In this document: positions 40,131 through 43,957 of the stretch, in pieces
Numbering within the stretch: the first letter of the stretch is position 1
Layout of the letters: every line of letters begins with the position of its first letter
From: Perkinsus marinus ATCC 50983
Taxonomy: Eukaryota > Perkinsozoa > Perkinsida > Perkinsidae
Reading direction: 5' to 3'
Length of the DNA stretch: 43,957 nt
NCBI RefSeq assembly: GCF_000006405.1
Contig: NW_003213081.1
Coordinates: 380,702 to 424,658 of the forward strand
Notes under the pieces: model-generated
Databases searched by the model: none
What the model was told of the DNA's origin: nothing
The model's input: the letters and a program-made list of their open reading frames with translations, nothing else
Program-made: the position numbers and the translations under genes

Positions 40131-43100
40131 TTACTCAGTTTCAACAGCGCTGCCGAGATCGACTTTTAGACGTGCAATCAAATCCTGGCAGAGCTCTTGA
40201 AGCTGAGGAGAGGTCTGTTGAATACACCGACTTATTCGAAGGCCGAATTCCACCCAAAAAATCAATTCCAGAGGTTCCGAACCGTCACGCGCCACGAAAT
40301 TATTCAATCACTTACCTCCACTTGAACTCCTCATACGCGAACTAGATGCCGACGCAGCTCGTTCGATCACATTCCTCGCGTGCTTTAGATACCTAGAGGT
40401 CCCCGGTTCAAATCCACCTAGCGACACTTTTCCCCACCGATCAATCCGCGACTCTCCACCATCCACTCCCGGAATACTAAAGACTGGTTCTTCTTGTCCA
40501 CTAGCCTACACGCGCACTACAAAAGCGCGCGCCCTGATGATCGATTTGACAAACTCACTCCAAGAGTGACAAAATGCCTCGGTTCAAAACCTCCACCAGT
40601 ACGAACCATGTAGCTCAAACTAGACGGGCCTTCATTATCGTTCGAACCTACTCATAATGATAATCTGCACGCATGCACACAGAAGATACTCCTACTCCCC
40701 TCTCCAACGAACCGATCTATGAGGTCCTGTGTGAACTCGGCCAACTTCGTCAATGTATCATTCAGCTTCGCCATCGCCTCTTTCTGCTCACCCAAACTCG
40801 TTTCCGTTGTTGCATAACTGAACGAAAAAAATCAAAGATCCTAGCGGAGCGAAGCAATAATGAAATCGATCTAATTTTCGTATCAACGCTGAGAGTCACG
40901 TAATAAGATATAGCCCAAGCGTTAAAAGCTTTCAAGTCAAAAATCCTCATGTAAAAAAATCGGTAAAATTCCGAGAATAAATTACTTTTTCCCATCCGTC
41001 TACCACAATTTCATCAGGTTTTCTATCCCCCTCCTTACCATCCCTCCAACTTGCGTGCCTTCTCCTCCACCTCCCTCAACTGAGTCGTGAGCAACTCCAC
41101 CTTACCCCCAATAGATGCATCTGACATCAACATAAAGTATATAACCATCCACATGAATATTAAATTGGCAACCCCTCCCAGGGATCGAACTCGTGCGTGT
41201 AAATGCCCACAACCTCCAACGACTCGCGCACTATCCACTACACCATTTACTCTACTCGCTCCAATTCCAAGAGACTAAAATTCCAACGCTGCATCAACCT
41301 AAGATCCTTCCCCTACCCAGTTGCCTCAAATGATTCTGGGTCTCCAAAACCGTGCCGTCCATCTCCGCCCTGTCCGCCTTAGTCGCCTCCAATTGTTGAT
41401 ACAATTTATGCAATTCGAGCGCATCTGAATTGTTTCTTCCAGTGTTGGAGAAATAAATTCTCACTAAATTCTTCAGCTGAGCTCAGAAAATTTACACACA
41501 AACTCGAATAGAACTGTTCAGCAACCAACAAGAATTTCCCAAAATTTCCTTATAGTTGACCATGGGCATACTTTCCCACTGTAAAAAAATTTCCCCCCAT
41601 AAAAAGATTACCTCTAGTACACTGTAGCACCATTTCCTTCGTCGCAAACTCCTTCGGCATCCACACCTCCCTCACTTCCCTCACCGCCTCAAACGCCGCC
41701 TCCAGCCCATCTCTCAACTAACCAACTTGAGAAATCTTGCAATCTTGCATTTCCTCAACGCTCACTCATCACCTCACTCAACTTTCCTTCTATCACCTCC
41801 CTCGGGCTAGTAGCTCTACTGCTACCATCTGAACTCGATACTCCGGCAAACCCCATACCATCATCAGGTGGTGACTCCTTAGACATATTTCGGATCAATT
41901 CCTCCACCTCTACCACGCGTGCTTCCAATGGCTGTAGGGTATCTGATGAACATCGAAAATGTCTGAAGACTCGAAAGCAGTGGAGTTGTACTTATTAGGT
42001 GCAGAATATATTCCACGACTACTGCATATCACCGCGAATATCGTGTTTTTCACAGAGTATTATGACGTCACTTCACGTAAAACGGGCAGTCGTGAAACTC
42101 CAATATAAAAATAAGATGCAAAATGGAATGGCGTCTCACCCGTTTACGTGAGGTGGTGTAATACTCCATGTGAAAAACGCGATATAGAGTGAAAACACTT
42201 TACGAATAATACCGAAAAAATGACCCCGTATCACGTAAAACACGCCACGTGTTATTCACTGCTCATATGTGAGTTGTGAAATATTTTCCACGAGCGTTCA
42301 CCATATCACGGGCGAAACTCCGATATAAACTACGAAACCCGAACCCAGTCCTTTTCCCACCTCTTTCCCTCAGCTCAACCTCCTCTCGATCAACCTTCAA
42401 CTTCATCCCTTCCTCCACAGACTCCTTCAAAGTCGCCACATCATGCTTGATCAAATTTACCACTTCCTGCTTCGCTCCGCTCACCTAAATATTCCACCCA
42501 ATCCCATACCACTCCACCCACAACTCACCTCCACTTCCACACCATCTCGCAATCCCTCAAACTCCGCCTTCTGTCGCCATCGCCTCAATGCAGCTCGCTG
42601 ATGATCATGGAAGATCTACAACACATCCCTCTAATTTCGTGGCGCGCGACGTTTTTCCTCACCTTGCCAACCTTCCTCAGAGCCGCCCTTCTGCGTATTG
42701 CCTGCCACTGCGATTGAAACCAAAGCGAAAACACATGATGCTGCAGTCCGCGCTGATGGAACTCGCAAGCGACTACAAGAAAAACACTACTGGTAATCCA
42801 AAGGTCCCGGGATCGATCCTCGGTACCTGCAGTTAATATATGATCCCTAGTATATGTCAACAACTGCTTCGATCTCTCGTGCCTGTGAGTGGGTAATCCA
42901 AAGGACCCCGGTTCGAACCCCAGGGCTCACCATTTTGCACTATTTAATTCAATCCGCTGCTCTACCTCTTTGAACTCCTTCTTGCTGACTCGCTCCACTG
43001 CACTTCGAATCTCCGACCACAGGGAATCTCCATACTGCAAAATTTGCACGCATGCACAAGATACCAAAATCCTGTCGATCATCATCCTTCCACATGCCAT

Positions 43101-43957
43101 AATGCTTCATAATTATATCACAAAATGCCCCCTCCAGGAATCGAACCCGGGACCTCCCGCATCACCTTCTGATTGATATCCTTTCTAACATGTTCAACAT
43201 CTTCCACTACACCATTCACCGTCGAAGTCAACTCCTTCACTTTCCCATTCAGCTCTTCTACCGTGGGCTTCACAGTGCCCTCCCAACTCGTCTACGTGAG
43301 GAAATAATAATTGATCGAAAATTCGCCCCCACCAGGGATCGAACCCCCATCCTCCCACATTACCTTCACGATCCTCACCGCGTCACCATTTTCGCTGACT
43401 TTATTCTCCAATACAGTGAATTTACTAAGTAACTCCGCTTGCTGAAGCTCCAACTTGGCCACAGAGGGATCCACTCCAACTATCTTCTCCTTCAACTCCC
43501 TCACAGCCTTGTCATGGCTAACATAACCGCAACAACGATCTGGACTTGTCAGATCGACATAACCAAAAATGATAATACCCAAATTCCCATAATACTGAAG
43601 TCTGCCTCATGAGCGGACGAACTGTCCTTAACTTTCATCATCGACTATGAACCTCCGCATCGAACTAATCCTACTGTATAAATGCATGAGGCATTCTATT
43701 GCCTAATACGCGGTAGTCATCCACCCTCTACCCCATTACCTGTCAATTTTCCCCTGTAGTCCTTCAAAGTCCCTACCCTCCAACTCTCGCAGTCGTTCCG
43801 CTGAAACAGCATCCACATTGGTCCGATCGTTATCGACGCGAGCTTCCATTCGAGAGGTGGTGAGTTCAATTAGCGGTATGACTAACTATTTATTCACATC
43901 CTTACCCATAGCATCTGATCTCTCAATTGCATCAGCCAGCTGTGCACTCATCTTCTC
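40131..43957 (-). CDS. Long coiled-coil protein (5' end beyond the window)
   Basis: Exons in phase: 43906-43957, 43740-43842, 43364-43517, 43166-43291, 42966-43034, 42663-42707, 42529-42597, 42361-42466, 41773-41942, 41612-41717, 41317-41424, 41039-41120, 40713-40817, 40316-40392, 40131-40195 (stop TAA). The product is almost entirely heptad-like helix, for example VAKLELQQAELLSKFTVLEN, LKESVEEGMKLKVDREEVEL and LRDGLEAAFEAVREVREVW, with one flexible Asp/Ser-rich joint (KESPPDDGMGFAGVSSSDGS). No enzyme or membrane motif. I do not recognise the family; a structural (cytoskeletal or axonemal) role is inference. The joint 43842/43906 and the acceptor of the last exon are the weakest choices. Confidence 0.75.
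40393..40712 (-). repeat. Intron with plus-strand tRNA-like arms
   Basis: Two T-arms in the opposite orientation (CCCCGGTTCAAATCC near 40397-40411 and CTCGGTTCAAAACC near 40576), plus GCACGCATGCACAC (40665) and CGATCATCAGGGCGCGCGC read on the gene strand. Confidence 0.65.
41121..41316 (-). repeat. Intron containing a near-complete tRNA-like sequence
   Basis: Within it, about 41165-41262 reads AAATGGTGTAGTGGATAGTG (A-box-like TGGTGTAGTGG) and, 50 nt later, the B box GAGTTCGATCCCTGG and GGGGTTGCCA. Confidence 0.75.
41441..41580. repeat. Inverted-repeat element family 2, in a coiled-coil gene intron
   Basis: AGTGTTGGAGAAATAAATT at one end, TAGTTGACCATGGGCATAC and TTTCCCACTG at the other. Confidence 0.82.
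42009..42104. repeat. Inverted-repeat element family 1, shortened copy h
   Basis: Reverse orientation; lacks the outer left end but keeps CACGTAAAACGGGCAGTCGT and GAAACTCCAAT. In intron 41943-42360. Confidence 0.8.
42126..42324. repeat. Inverted-repeat element family 1, enlarged copy i
   Basis: Ends AATGGCGTCTCACCCG and CGGGCGAAACTCCGAT; nearly 200 bp because of extra internal sequence. Same intron as copy h. Confidence 0.78.
42708..42965 (-). repeat. Intron with two plus-strand tRNA-like 3' halves
   Basis: GGTAATCCAAAGGTCCCGGG (42793) and GGGTAATCCAAAGGACCCCG (42891) start two related arms, the second continuing GTTCGAACCCCAGGGCTCACCA-like to the end. They lie antisense to the gene. Confidence 0.7.
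43035..43165 (-). repeat. tRNA-like intron plus GCACGCATGCAC motif
   Basis: Donor GTGATGCGGGAGG runs into B box GGGTTCGATTCC and GGGGGCATTTT; the last 40 nt hold GTGCATGCGTGCAAATTTTG before the CAG. Confidence 0.8.
43292..43363 (-). repeat. tRNA-like intron (3' half)
   Basis: 72-nt intron: GTAATGTGGGAGG, B box GGGTTCGATCCC, GGGGGCGAATTTT, then a pyrimidine-rich tail and CACGTAG. Closely resembles the neighbouring intron's first half. Confidence 0.85.

Noticed and set aside
43292-43363. Functional tRNA gene
   Set aside because: B box is good but there is no acceptor stem or anticodon arm, and reading phase shows it is an intron.

Overview
The window is nuclear DNA from an intron-dense, flagellated protist that uses the standard code. 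An alveolate of the Perkinsus/dinoflagellate kind is my best guess, but that is inference. The evidence is: four eukaryotic-type tRNAs, long multi-exon genes with GT-AG introns (many 32 to 65 nt), axonemal dynein and central-apparatus genes, and a truncated LINE. There are no bacterial features. Positions 26024-26123 are an assembly gap of 100 N.

Left part (+ strand, about 2.1 to 28.3 kb): a DNAL4-like dynein light chain (2168-2677, last exon not found); a very long SPAG17/PF6-like central-apparatus gene (secure blocks 7810-13442 and 15064-18014, weaker upstream exons); tRNA-Trp; a coiled-coil/EF-hand gene (about 18.9 to 20.8 kb); a small secreted protein; a 5'-truncated LINE between 191-bp direct repeats; and a JmjC/cupin-8 gene (27.05 to 28.34 kb). 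tRNA-Leu(UAA) lies inside a SPAG17 intron and tRNA-Pro(CGG) inside a JmjC intron.

Right part (- strand, 43.96 down to 29.4 kb), four well-resolved genes head to tail: an unrecognised long coiled-coil gene (continues past the right edge), a METTL21-type lysine methyltransferase (7 exons, 209 aa), an ARH3-like ADP-ribosylhydrolase relative that lacks key metal ligands (10 exons, 393 aa), and axonemal dynein intermediate chain DNAI2 (20 exons, 559 aa). Exon lengths and phases close exactly for the last three.

The main discovery is what the introns are made of. Once exons are fixed by protein homology, unrelated introns in unrelated genes turn out to share sequence. I see about nine families: two terminal-inverted-repeat elements (about 120-200 bp), a tRNA-like family (one intron is a full-length tRNA-like sequence from donor to acceptor), an A-box-like motif family, and several 40-60 nt families with short signature motifs, some found in both orientations. 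One family that forms whole 45-nt introns is also amplified as a 12 x 40 bp tandem array inside another intron. Together this looks like a set of introner-like (intron-generating) elements, including tRNA-derived ones, plus nested insertions that enlarge old introns. DNAI2, DNAL4 and SPAG17 also make this a loose cluster of flagellar genes.
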